A stretch of DNA of 13,890 nt from JALWSI01 sp964569095 [NCBI: uncultured Aquificales bacterium] (GTDB taxonomy: Bacteria; Thermosulfidibacterota; Thermosulfidibacteria; Thermosulfidibacterales), in assembly GCA_964569095.1 (NCBI GenBank), contig CAZMTB010000212.1, positions 1-13,890 on the forward strand, given 5' to 3'. Below are positions 1 to 7,389 of the stretch, piece after piece. The position numbers and the translations under genes are program-made. Under the pieces are notes generated by a model. It saw only the letters and a list, made by a program, of their open reading frames with translations, ran no database searches and had not been told where the DNA came from. Within the stretch, counting starts at the first letter, position 1. The number at the start of each line of letters is the position of its first letter.

Positions 1-323
1 TCAACGTCCCGCCTGGTGTAACCCACCACGGTGGGCTTCCCCGTGGTACCAGAAGAGGCGTGTATTCTAACCACTTGGTGAAGGGGCACCGCGAACATCC
101 CGAAGGGATAGTTCTCCCTGAGGTCCTCCTTGGTGGTGAAGGGAAGCCTCTGCAGATCTTCCAGAGACTTGATGGAGTCGGGGGAGACCCCCGCCTCGTC
201 CAGCTTTCTGCGGTAGAAAGGCACCGTGGCGTATATCCTCTCCACCATGTTCCTCAACCGCTTCAGTTGAAGGGCCTCCAGGGCCTCCCTGGGCATGGTC
301 TCGTACTCTTCGTTCCAGATCAT
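1..323 (-). CDS. Phenylacetate-CoA ligase-like AMP-forming enzyme, N-terminal part
   Basis: The reading frame runs off the left edge, so only the first 107 residues are visible. They start [20 protein letters not shown] and continue with the '[20 protein letters not shown]' helix typical of PaaK-type ligases. Residues 90-98 are SSGTTGKPT, the phosphate-binding loop of adenylate-forming enzymes. Known family members activate an aryl or related carboxylic acid with ATP and CoA to the acyl-CoA in the cytoplasm; in anaerobes such paralogues often act on arylacetates made from aromatic amino acids. The ATG at 321-323 follows a strong GGAGG ribosome site and overlaps the stop of the pilT-like gene upstream as ATGA, so translation is probably coupled. 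The substrate cannot be read from this part, and with the C-terminal domain outside the window integrity cannot be judged. The family is confident; calling it paaK proper is not. Confidence 0.88.
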   Translation of the reverse strand, partial: MIWNEEYETMPREALEALQLKRLRNMVERIYATVPFYRRKLDEAGVSPDSIKSLEDLQRLPFTTKEDLRENYPFGMFAVPLHQVVRIHASSGTTGKPTVVGYTRRDV

Positions 324-1447
324 CGGTTTCTCCTCCCGGTCCCTCTAAACAGAAAGTCTTTACTTGCGGATAGAGTGGTTTTATCACCTTCTTCCTCTTT
401 AGAGAAGGGCATGGAGACCTCTTCGCCGTAAAAATTGGCCACCATGTCTTTGGTCAGCACCCCCCTCTTCATAAGGTCTTGAAGGGACCTCTTCATGCTT
501 CTCGAACCGTGCCGGCTCTCGGTCTCGAGCAGGCTCTGGATCTGGTGCACCTTGCCCTCTCGTATCAGGTTCTTCACCCCCGAGGTGGCTATGAGCACCT
601 CGGAGGCCAGAACCAACCCCTTAGGAGTCGGTATGAGCATCTGAGAGATCACCCCCAGGAGAACGAAGGAGAGGATGTACCTGACCTGCGCCTGCTGGTG
701 GGCGGGAAAGACACCGATCACGCGGTTTATGGTCTCTACCGCCAGGTTGGTGTGGAGGGTTGCAAGGGTCAGGTGACCCGTCTCGGCAATGGTGAGGGTG
801 GTGAATATGCTGTCAAGATCCCTCATCTCACCCACCAGGGCCACGTCTGGATCCTGCCTGAGTATGTACTTAAGGGCATCGTGAAAGGTGGGAACGTGGG
901 TACCCACCTCCCTCTGGGTCACGATACCCTTCTTTGACTCTATGACGTACTCAACGGGATCCTCTATGGTGAGGATGTGCTTGGGATAGGTACGGTTTAG
1001 CCAATCCACCATTCCCGCCAGGGTGGTGGTTTTGCCGCTTCCCGTGGGGCCTGTAACCAGTATCAACCCCCTCGGCTTCGAGAGCAACCCCTTAACCGTC
1101 TCCGTGGGAAGCCCAAGCTCCTCAAGGGGAATGGGATCCTTGGGAAGCACCCTGAATGCCCCCTCAACCCCCTTTCTCTGGTGAAATATGTTCGCCCTTA
1201 TGCGTATCTTGTCGGTGGCAGAAAAGGAGAAGTCTACCGTCTTCTCCCTGCGATACTCCTCCATTCGCCCCTCGGGGATGAGTCCCTCGCAGATCCTCCT
1301 GGTCTCCTCCGGGGAAAGCGCTCCCACCTCATCGCAGGGAACCAGCCTGCCCAGCACCCTTACTCTTGGAACCTCCCCAGGAATCAGGTGGAGATCGGTT
1401 CCCCCCCTCTGGTAGGTCTCCTCAAGCATGGCATAGATGTCGAACAC
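320..1447 (-). CDS. pilT: PilT-family type IV pilus retraction ATPase
   Basis: The 375-residue product is a secretion-type hexameric ATPase that, in characterised relatives, depolymerises type IV pili from the cytoplasmic side and drives twitching motility. An N-terminal PAS-like domain (about 1-100, with [18 protein letters not shown] near 81-99) precedes the RecA-like core. The core has Walker [10 protein letters not shown] (133-141), the Asp box TIEDPVEYV (160-168), Walker B ALVGEM (203-208) and the His box [11 protein letters not shown] (223-233). [10 protein letters not shown] at 290-299 matches the AIRNLIRE retraction motif of PilT, which favours PilT over the assembly ATPase PilB. The start is GTG at 1445-1447 with AGGAGG just upstream. 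It is about 30 residues longer than a usual PilT, because of a polar C-terminal tail after about residue 345. No other pilus gene is in the window, and PilU is an alternative. Its stop overlaps the start of the ligase gene. Confidence 0.93.
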   Translation of the reverse strand: MFDIYAMLEETYQRGGTDLHLIPGEVPRVRVLGRLVPCDEVGALSPEETRRICEGLIPEGRMEEYRREKTVDFSFSATDKIRIRANIFHQRKGVEGAFRVLPKDPIPLEELGLPTETVKGLLSKPRGLILVTGPTGSGKTTTLAGMVDWLNRTYPKHILTIEDPVEYVIESKKGIVTQREVGTHVPTFHDALKYILRQDPDVALVGEMRDLDSIFTTLTIAETGHLTLATLHTNLAVETINRVIGVFPAHQQAQVRYILSFVLLGVISQMLIPTPKGLVLASEVLIATSGVKNLIREGKVHQIQSLLETESRHGSRSMKRSLQDLMKRGVLTKDMVANFYGEEVSMPFSKEEEGDKTTLSASKDFLFRGTGRRNR

Positions 1448-1603
1448 ACCCCTCCTCCCACGAGCAGCTCTCTATCTGCCGTTATAGCTCTTCCGAATCA
1501 CAGCCACTAATCCAAAGGCCCGCCTCTAAACTCCCTCTCCCTGCTCTACTCTAAAATGAACAGAAGCGCAATTCAAAGACCCCCCGATGAACAACACACC
1601 CAA

Positions 1604-1630
1604 AAGGGGAATCTTTAAGAGATTCCCCTT
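1604..1630 (-). terminator. Intrinsic terminator-like stem, minus strand
   Basis: AAGGGGAATCT and AGATTCCCCTT form a perfect 11-bp stem around a 5-nt loop. Read on the minus strand the stem is followed by TTTTGGG, a short U-run; on the plus strand it is followed by GTCTC. It would therefore stop minus-strand transcripts starting between about 1640 and 1860, or antisense readthrough from the efflux genes, before they reach pilT. No protein gene is seen that would need it, which is why a small RNA is considered. Confidence 0.45.
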
Positions 1631-1814
1631 GTCTCAAGCCTATAAAGGCTCAATCGCCCCTCAATGCGCCCATATCCAGGAGGGCTTTAGCCCCATGAAC
1701 GTATACTCTGCCCAGTTTAAGTCGTTGTCGGCACATCAAGAGGTCTCTCTCCCCGCCTACGAACCCCAAAATAAAACCCTCTGTTGCTATCCCCCCTACA
1801 AAGGGGTAGTTAAT

Positions 1815-1828
1815 TGAGCGATCGTTCA
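1815..1828. promoter_or_regulatory. Putative TetR-family operator
   Basis: TGAGCGATCGTTCA is a 14-bp palindrome with one mismatched pair, centred on GATC. It lies 36 bp before the GTG start of the first gene of an operon that itself encodes a TetR repressor. TetR regulators commonly bind imperfect palindromes of this kind and size near their own promoters, so this is a good candidate for autoregulation of the efflux operon. That the local TetR binds here is inferred from position and symmetry. Confidence 0.5.
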
Positions 1829-1863
1829 GAGCGGAACACCACGAGCGAAGGGGAGAGAAGGCC

Positions 1864-3051
1864 GTGAAGATAGAAGAGCGCTTAGAGCTTTTGGCAAACC
1901 TCGGCAAATCCATAGGCGAAAGGGAAGACGACTTCGTGAAGGCCCTGGCAGAAGACCTGGGCCAGGCCATGAAGGTCACCAAGGCCGAAATCGCCCTAAC
2001 AGTGGAACACCTGACCACCATGGAGGAAGACCTTCCCCACCTCCACAACAGGGAACCCTACGGAGTGGTGGGAATGGTGCTTCCCTACGACGCCCCAACG
2101 GTGATGTTTGCCCGGTGGGTGGGGGCAGCGGTACTGGGAGGAAACAAGGCCAGGGTGAGCTTCTCCTCCCAGACCCCCAGAACCAACACCCTCATGGAAG
2201 AGCTCTGTCAGCCCTACCGGGAATGGATAGAGGTGATAACCGACATGGACAACCGGGACTTCGGCGTGAAGTGCGTGGAAGATCCCGAGGTGAGGGTCTT
2301 CTTCATCTCCGGGTCGGGAATGGTGGGCAGGGTCTACGAAAGCGCCGCGGACCTCTTCGACAAGGTTATCTTCGCCGGCCCCGGTGGCATGCCACCCCTG
2401 CTCGCCTTTGCAAGCGCCGACGTGGAGAAGGCCGCCCGGTTTGCCGCAAAGAGGGCCTTCTTGAACGGGGGACAGTACTGCACCACCATAAAGAAGATCC
2501 TGGTGCACCGGAGTTTTGGACGCACCTTCACCGAGAAGTTCTTGGAGCACGTAGAGAAGATAAAGGTGGGCGATCCGTTGGACCCGGAGACCGACTACGG
2601 ACCCATCAAGGTTGAGAGAACCAGGATGCTATTCGAGAGGGCCCTGAACCGCATACTTGGACCCGTGGTGATCGGGGGCGAACCCGATGGGGAGTGGATA
2701 GAACCCACCGTGGTGATAGCCAAGAGCGTTCCCGACACCGAGGTGTTCGGCCCCTTCGTTGCCATCAAGGTGGCCCCCAGTGACGAGGCAATGGTTATGG
2801 ACGCTGCAAGCACCCGATTCCCCTTGATCGCATACGCCTTCGGAAAACCCCCCTTGGGAGGCAAGGGAAGGCTCGAGGCCACCTACGGGCGGGTCTACTG
2901 GGAACCAGACTTCACATATCTCAAGGTGAGGGAACCCTTTGGGGGACGGAGGGAGAGCGGATGGGTTCTCGAAAGGCAGAAGTACTGCTTGAAGCGCCGA
3001 GGTGGTGCCTTGAACTTCGTCCAAGAGCTAACCAGGCCCAAAGAAGCCTGA
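1864..3051 (+). CDS. Aldehyde dehydrogenase-superfamily protein, atypical active site
   Basis: The 395-residue product has the ALDH fold in order: PYGVVGMVLPYDAP (65-78), FISGSGMVGR (147-156), the nucleophile region NGGQYCTT with Cys206, EVFGP (293-297) and PFGGRRESG (358-366). Classical ALDHs oxidise aldehydes with NAD(P). Three usual features differ here: the PWNFP oxyanion Asn is Asp76, the Lys of the KPSE cofactor motif is absent (RVSFSS), and the ELGG general-base Glu is replaced by GPGG at 172-175. Loss of that Glu also occurs in CoA-acylating aldehyde dehydrogenases, whose GPGN-type loop resembles this one, so an acylating or reductive role is possible. At 395 residues it is about 80 shorter than usual, mostly at the N-terminus. 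GTG is the first start after an in-frame stop at 1807. It is the first gene of an efflux operon, 6 bp before the pump gene. Its substrate is unknown. Confidence 0.8.
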   Translation: MKIEERLELLANLGKSIGEREDDFVKALAEDLGQAMKVTKAEIALTVEHLTTMEEDLPHLHNREPYGVVGMVLPYDAPTVMFARWVGAAVLGGNKARVSFSSQTPRTNTLMEELCQPYREWIEVITDMDNRDFGVKCVEDPEVRVFFISGSGMVGRVYESAADLFDKVIFAGPGGMPPLLAFASADVEKAARFAAKRAFLNGGQYCTTIKKILVHRSFGRTFTEKFLEHVEKIKVGDPLDPETDYGPIKVERTRMLFERALNRILGPVVIGGEPDGEWIEPTVVIAKSVPDTEVFGPFVAIKVAPSDEAMVMDAASTRFPLIAYAFGKPPLGGKGRLEATYGRVYWEPDFTYLKVREPFGGRRESGWVLERQKYCLKRRGGALNFVQELTRPKEA

Positions 3052-3057
3052 GCCACC

Positions 3058-4605
3058 ATGGAGTCACCGGCCCATCCCAGAATGGCCTACCACTGGAAGG
3101 TGGCCATGGTGGCCGTTCCTTCCCTGCTCATGGTGATCCTGGACACCACCGTCGTGGACGTGATCATACCCCACATGATGGCCGCCCTGAACGCCGATCT
3201 CTACGACATCCAGTGGGTGGTGATAGCCTACATGGTGGCTGCCGCGGTCTCCATGCCCATGTTCAAGAGGCTCTCCGAGAGGCTCGGCTACAAGAACCTG
3301 TTTCTAATCGGCCTATTCCTCTTTACCTCCATGAGCGCCCTGTGCGGCCAAGCGAGAAACCTGGAGATGATGATACTGGGCCGGGTTCTACAAGGAGTGG
3401 GGGAAGGTCTGGTGATACCCACGGTCACTTCGGTAATCTTCACCGCATTTCCGCCCCAGAAGAGGGGATTGGCCATGGGCCTGATCGGCTTAGGGGCCAC
3501 TATGGGTCCAGCCCTGGGGCCCTCCCTGGGAGGATACATGACCCAACACTTCAGCTGGAGATGGGCATTCTACATCAACCTGCCCATCGGGGCGATCCTG
3601 GGTCTTGCAGGCTACCTGATACTGAAACCCGGCGAAGGCAAGGCAGAGGCGGTAACTCCAGACATCGTTGGATTCCTGCTCTCCACCACCTTCATCTCCA
3701 CCCTCCTAATCGCCCTCTCCAAAGGGCAGGAGAAGGGCTGGCTCGCATCCGACTACATACTATCACTCTTCGCCATCTCCGCAGTGGCCTTTCCCCTCTT
3801 CGTCTGGTGGGAGCTGAAGCAGGAGCACCCCTTCATAGACCTAACCATATTCAAGGTGAAGGACTTCTCCGTAACCATGTTGATACGGCTGGTATTTGGG
3901 GGTGCCATCTACGGCTCCTTCTACCTCATACCCATCTACCTGGAGAAGTTCAGAATGTATCCCACCTTTCTCACGGGTCTCCTCATACTTCCAGGGGCGC
4001 TGGTGAACGGGGCAATGGGCATCTTGGTGGGCAGGCTAACCGACAGGTTCGGCGGCAAGAGGCTTATGGCCATGGCCCTGGTGGGAATGGCGGTGGGATT
4101 CCACCTGCTGAGCCAGGCCGACGGGTACACCAGCAAGGGCCACCTCGTTCTGCTCATAGCCTTCTACATAGGGTTCGTGGGGGCCGTATTCACCCCCCTC
4201 AACTACATCAGCCTCGCATGTCTCTCTCCCAGGCACGTGGACACCGGCGCCTCCATGATCCACGTGATCCGCTTCATAGCAGGGGCCATGGGAACCGCCT
4301 TTGCAACTTCACACTTGGAGGCCAGAAAGTGGCTCCACTTCCTGGGAATCTCCCGCAATCTGACCCACGCAAATCCCCTGCTCAACCCAGCCTCCGCGCA
4401 GCTAAAGGCCTACCTGGCCTCCCAGGCCCAACCCCAAAGCTGGATACCCTTGCAGATGAAGGGACTTCTTCAAGGGATACTAACCCTCAAGAGCTACATA
4501 TTCGCCTTTCAGGACTGTATGGCCATCTTCGGCGTGGCGTGCATCCTATCCCTCATGGTGGTGCCCGTACTGAGAGGACGGTACGAGGTCCACGGCGCCC
4601 CTTGA
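3058..4605 (+). CDS. emrB: EmrB/QacA-type (DHA2) major facilitator drug efflux pump
   Basis: This 515-residue inner-membrane protein belongs to the 14-helix DHA2 drug:H+ antiporters, which export lipophilic toxic compounds. Visible family motifs are D1 LDTTVVDVIIP (28-38), a motif A-like loop KRLSERLGYKN (70-80), motif B LGRVLQGVGEGLVIP with Arg109, and antiporter motif C GLGATMGPALGPSLGG (144-159). Hydrophobic segments continue to the end, with the last at about 490-505. Length fits the family. The ribosome site is weak; Met9 is a possible alternative start, but the first ATG sits only 6 bp after the dehydrogenase stop and fits coupled translation. With the EmrA-like adaptor two genes downstream it probably forms a periplasm-spanning pump that needs a TolC-like outer-membrane channel, which is not in the window. 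The substrate cannot be read from sequence. Confidence 0.92.
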   Translation: MESPAHPRMAYHWKVAMVAVPSLLMVILDTTVVDVIIPHMMAALNADLYDIQWVVIAYMVAAAVSMPMFKRLSERLGYKNLFLIGLFLFTSMSALCGQARNLEMMILGRVLQGVGEGLVIPTVTSVIFTAFPPQKRGLAMGLIGLGATMGPALGPSLGGYMTQHFSWRWAFYINLPIGAILGLAGYLILKPGEGKAEAVTPDIVGFLLSTTFISTLLIALSKGQEKGWLASDYILSLFAISAVAFPLFVWWELKQEHPFIDLTIFKVKDFSVTMLIRLVFGGAIYGSFYLIPIYLEKFRMYPTFLTGLLILPGALVNGAMGILVGRLTDRFGGKRLMAMALVGMAVGFHLLSQADGYTSKGHLVLLIAFYIGFVGAVFTPLNYISLACLSPRHVDTGASMIHVIRFIAGAMGTAFATSHLEARKWLHFLGISRNLTHANPLLNPASAQLKAYLASQAQPQSWIPLQMKGLLQGILTLKSYIFAFQDCMAIFGVACILSLMVVPVLRGRYEVHGAP

Positions 4606-4648
4606 GGTGGCTATTGACCTGAAGAAGGGTTCAGAATAGGAGAACCAC

Positions 4649-5272
4649 ATGCCCGGAAAGAGCAGAGAGACGAGAGAGGCCAGGAAAGAGAGAAAGAGAA
4701 AGCTCATCATCAACGCCGCCCTAACCCTCTTCTCCCAGAGGGGGTTCCACGGTACCACCATGGCAGAGGTGGCCAGGGAGGCAGGGATCTCGGTGGGCTC
4801 GATCTACCAGTACTTTCAGAACAAAGACCACCTCTACCACTCGGTGCTGGAGGAGAGGTGCAACGAGATCCTGGATGCCGTAAGGGAGCTATTAGATCCA
4901 GATAGGCCCTTCAGAGAGAACCTGAGGGCCGTTCTCAGGGCGCTGCACGAGCTTGCAGAGAGAAACCACTCCTTCTTCAGGCTCTACCTATCCTCAGAGC
5001 ACCTGCCGGTACTCGAAGAGGTGAGAGAGCGCCTGGGAACGCGGGCCGACGTGATCTACCAAAAGTTCCTCTCCTTCTTTACGGAGATGATGGAGATGGG
5101 GATGAAGAGGGGGGAACTCAGAGAGGTATCGCCCCTCCTTTTGGCCCAGGCGTACCTGGGAATAACCAACACCTTCTTCTTCGAATGGCTGAAGGGCAAC
5201 GTGGCGAGCCTGAAAGACACAGAGGAGTTCGTAATCACTCTCTTCCTCAGCGGGGCAGAGAAGAGGGAATGA
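4649..5272 (+). CDS. TetR/AcrR-family transcriptional regulator
   Basis: The 207-residue protein has the TetR N-terminal DNA-binding domain: KLIINAALTLFSQRGFHGTT (18-37) leads into the helix-turn-helix MAEVAREAGISVGSIYQYF (38-56) and the NKDHLY that ends the domain. The rest (about 65-207) is a helical ligand-binding and dimer domain. Such proteins usually repress efflux genes until a ligand binds. It lies between the pump and adaptor genes, and the GATC-centred palindrome at 1815-1828 is its likely operator. The start ATG follows AGGAG (4638-4642), which sits in the loop of a small hairpin, GGTTC (4628-4632) with GAACC (4642-4646), that could limit translation. Its stop overlaps the adaptor start as ATGA. 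The ligand is unknown; repression rather than activation is inferred. Confidence 0.9.
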   Translation: MPGKSRETREARKERKRKLIINAALTLFSQRGFHGTTMAEVAREAGISVGSIYQYFQNKDHLYHSVLEERCNEILDAVRELLDPDRPFRENLRAVLRALHELAERNHSFFRLYLSSEHLPVLEEVRERLGTRADVIYQKFLSFFTEMMEMGMKRGELREVSPLLLAQAYLGITNTFFFEWLKGNVASLKDTEEFVITLFLSGAEKRE

Positions 5273-6375
5273 GCCAACAACCTCCAGAACGGAACAACCA
5301 AAGACGAAAGCTGGTCCTCTACGCTGGAGCCGTTCTCATGGTGGTCGTGCTGGTGAAGGGGGGGCTATGGCTGCACTACCGGTTCACCCACGCCACCACT
5401 GACGACGCCTTCGTGGAATCGGACATGGTGAAGATCTCCCCGCTGGTGCCGGGACACATCGCCAAGATGCTGGTGGACGAATCCTACCCCGTCAAGAAGG
5501 GAGAGCTTCTCTTCGTTCTTGACGACAGGGACTACTCGGCGAGACTGAGGGTGGCAGAGGCCACCTTGAAAGAGGCGATAAAGGCAGCCCAGGCCCAGAA
5601 CGCAACCCTGGCCAAGGCCATAGAGCACCTCGCCATAGTGAGGGAAGAGGTGCCCCACGAGATAGAGATGGCAAAGGCGGCCATGGAGTCTGCCCACGCA
5701 AGCATGGTTCACGCCCAGAACGACTACAAGAGGTTCAAGACCATGTTTGCCAGAAAGGCCGTAGGAAGGCGCAAGCTGGAGGAGGTAGAGACCAACCTGA
5801 AGGTGGCCAAGGGCACCTACCAGGCAAGAAGGGCCGCCTACCAGGAGGCGCTGGTCAAGAGAAGAACGGTGACACTGGCAGAGAGGGCCGTTGCCGAAGC
5901 CAGAATGGCCCTGGAAGCGGCAGAGGCAAGGGTGAAGAGGGCAGAGAGAGAGGTAGAGGCGGCCCGGCTCAACCTGGAGCACACCAGGGTGAAAAGCCCC
6001 ATAAGTGGCATCGTTGCCAAGAGGTTTCTCAACCAGGGAGACTACGCAGCCCCAGGCTACCCGGTGGTGAGCCTCTACGACACCACCGACATTTACGTGA
6101 TCGCCAACCTGGAAGAGACCAAGGCACGCCACGTGAAGCTGAACGCGCCGGTGGACCTATGGGTGGACACCTATCCCGGGGTGAAGCTGAAGGGGAAGGT
6201 GGTTCGCATAGGAGCAGCATCTGCGGCGAAGTTCGCCTTGATACCCAGGGACGTCACCGCCGGCGAGTTCACCAAGGTGGTGCAGCGAATCCCAATAAAG
6301 ATAGCAATAACAGAGAACAAAGGGAAAAAGCTCGTTCCAGGAATGTCCGTTGAGGTTGGCATAAAGAACGAGTAG
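5269..6375 (+). CDS. emrA: EmrA/HlyD-type membrane fusion (periplasmic adaptor) protein
   Basis: The 368-residue protein links an inner-membrane pump to an outer-membrane channel. It has a basic N-terminus, one membrane helix (about 14-34), the first half-lipoyl segment (TTDDAFVESDMVKISPLVPG, 43-62), a long helical hairpin rich in Ala, Glu, Lys and Arg (about 95-237), the second lipoyl half VKSPISGIVAKRF (241-253) and a beta-barrel region. TKVVQRIPIKI (335-345) and the WVDTYPG loop (298-304) match the EmrA subgroup closely. The start is the ATG at 5269-5271, preceded by AGAGGGA and overlapping the tetR stop as ATGA. A longer frame beginning at 5185 would overlap the regulator by 88 bp and adds 28 Arg- and Gly-rich residues with no family match, so it was rejected. 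It acts with the EmrB-like pump of the same operon. Confidence 0.92.
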   Translation: MSQQPPERNNQRRKLVLYAGAVLMVVVLVKGGLWLHYRFTHATTDDAFVESDMVKISPLVPGHIAKMLVDESYPVKKGELLFVLDDRDYSARLRVAEATLKEAIKAAQAQNATLAKAIEHLAIVREEVPHEIEMAKAAMESAHASMVHAQNDYKRFKTMFARKAVGRRKLEEVETNLKVAKGTYQARRAAYQEALVKRRTVTLAERAVAEARMALEAAEARVKRAEREVEAARLNLEHTRVKSPISGIVAKRFLNQGDYAAPGYPVVSLYDTTDIYVIANLEETKARHVKLNAPVDLWVDTYPGVKLKGKVVRIGAASAAKFALIPRDVTAGEFTKVVQRIPIKIAITENKGKKLVPGMSVEVGIKNE

Positions 6376-7389
6376 CTACCCCTCAATCACCCTCAGGGGC
6401 ACTGCTTCCCTCTCCATCACCCGCCCAACCACCTCTCCTGGCACACGGAACGCTGCGGATTCGGGGACGGAAACCAGAAGCCCCCCCGATGTCTGGGGAT
6501 CGTAGAGGAGCATCTCGTGTGGATGCCCACCTACCAGCAGCTCCGCCTCTTTCACCACGAAATCCCTGTTGCGGTAGGCCGCTGCAGGAATCAGCCCCAT
6601 GTTGGCGTACTCCAAGGCATGGGGATGGACCACGGGCAGACTGTTCAACCACAGCTCAACGGTGACACCGCTGGCCTTGGCCATCTCCAAGGCGTGACCT
6701 GCAAGCCCAAAGCCCGTCACGTCGGTGCACCCGCGTACCCCTGCTTCCACCATGGCCTCGGCGGCACGTGCGTTCAACTCGGCCATCACCTCCACTGCCC
6801 TATCGGCGGACTCGGGGGACGCCATCCCCCCCTTGATGGCCGTGGTAACGAAACCGGTTCCCAGGGGCTTGGTGAGAACCAGAACGTCTCCTGGTTTCGC
6901 CCCCCCGTTGGTGATAACCCTGCTGGGATCCACCACTCCCGTAACGGAGAGGCCGTACTTCAGCTCCAGGTCGTCAACGCTGTGCCCCCCTACAAGGGCC
7001 GCCCCCGCCTCTTCCACCGCGCTGGCACCACCCTTCAGCACATCTTCCAGCACCTCCCAGGGCAGCTCGCAGGAGGGGAAACACACCAGGTTCATGGCGG
7101 TTAAAGGCCTTCCCCCCATGGCATAGACGTCGGAGAGGGCGTTGGCAGCAGCTATGCGACCAAAGGCGTAGGGGTCGTCCACTACGGGGGTTATGAAGTC
7201 AACGGTCTGGATGAGGGCGGTGGCATCGTTCAGAAGGTAGACCCCCGCATCGTCAGAGGTCTCCATCCCCACGAGAACCCTGGGATCCTCCGGCAGTGAG
7301 ATTGAGGAGAGCGCACGGGCCAGGTCCCCCGGCCCTAGCTTGGCCCCTCACCCCGAGGCCCGTACAGTAGTGGTGAGCCTCTTCTTCAT
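6376..7389 (-). CDS. selD: Selenide, water dikinase with selenocysteine at the active site
   Basis: SelD makes selenophosphate from selenide and ATP, the Se donor for selenocysteine and selenouridine synthesis. The full frame is 337 residues once the in-frame TGA at 7348-7350 is read as Sec14. The N-terminus, [25 protein letters not shown], matches the family pattern in which this position is Cys or Sec, followed by catalytic Lys17. Further motifs are SDDAG (45-49), TVDFITP (62-68), [11 protein letters not shown] (83-93, metal-binding Asp87) and [11 protein letters not shown] (223-233). The ATG at 7387-7389 overlaps the yedF stop as ATGA. Calling from the next ATG (7272) would delete the whole active-site strand, and the family match upstream of it shows that this is wrong. 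A hairpin just after the TGA can serve as SECIS. It is the last gene of the selenium operon, and its stop directly abuts the emrA stop. Confidence 0.93.
7317..7350 (-). promoter_or_regulatory. Bacterial SECIS-like element with the Sec UGA codon of selD
   Basis: On the minus strand the TGA (7350-7348) is followed 12 nt later by GGGCC (7335-7331), a 9-nt loop GGGGGACCT, and GGCCC (7321-7317). This gives a perfect 5-bp stem, with a possible lower AGC/GCT extension across an internal loop. Bacterial SECIS hairpins bind SelB and lie directly downstream of the UGA inside the coding region, with a G-containing apical loop about 16-37 nt away. Position and loop fit that rule. SelB recognition has not been tested, and bacterial SECIS sequences vary widely. 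Confidence 0.65.

Larger units (their letters stand above)
1448..1863. other. 416-bp divergent non-coding region with hairpins
   Basis: This gap separates the pilT-like gene (minus) from the efflux operon (plus) and is visibly richer in A/T than the genes. It holds a near-perfect 11-bp stem at 1604-1630 and smaller hairpins at 1637-1650 (AGCCT/AGGCT), 1682-1693 (GGGCT/AGCCC) and 1793-1806 (CCCCT/AGGGG). A TetR-type palindrome lies at 1815-1828. A -10-like TATAAC for the pilT direction lies at 1481-1486 on the minus strand without a good -35, and no convincing sigma70 promoter is visible for the plus strand. Short open frames here lack a ribosome site and show no recognisable protein. The run of hairpins read on the minus strand, ending in a stem followed by TTTT, could be a small RNA or the remnant of a mobile-element end; neither is proven. 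Confidence 0.6.

Noticed and set aside
1587-1817. 76-codon open frame on the plus strand between pilT and the dehydrogenase
   Set aside because: It has no ribosome site, covers the hairpins, has unusual composition, and shows no recognisable domain.
1650-2048. 132-codon minus-strand frame reaching into the dehydrogenase gene
   Set aside because: About half of it is antisense to a clear ALDH-family gene and the rest is the structured non-coding region; the peptide matches no family I know.
2961-4622. 553-codon plus-strand frame covering the whole pump gene
   Set aside because: It is rich in His, Arg, Gly and Pro, as expected from a shifted frame of a membrane-protein gene in GC-rich DNA. The 515-residue frame has all DHA2 motifs.
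5185-6375. Longer EmrA start at 5185
   Set aside because: It overlaps tetR by 88 bp without a ribosome site, whereas the ATG at 5269 has one and forms an ATGA overlap.
6376-7272. SelD called as a 298-residue protein without Sec
   Set aside because: It lacks the active-site strand and catalytic Lys, which are encoded in frame just upstream of an in-frame UGA.
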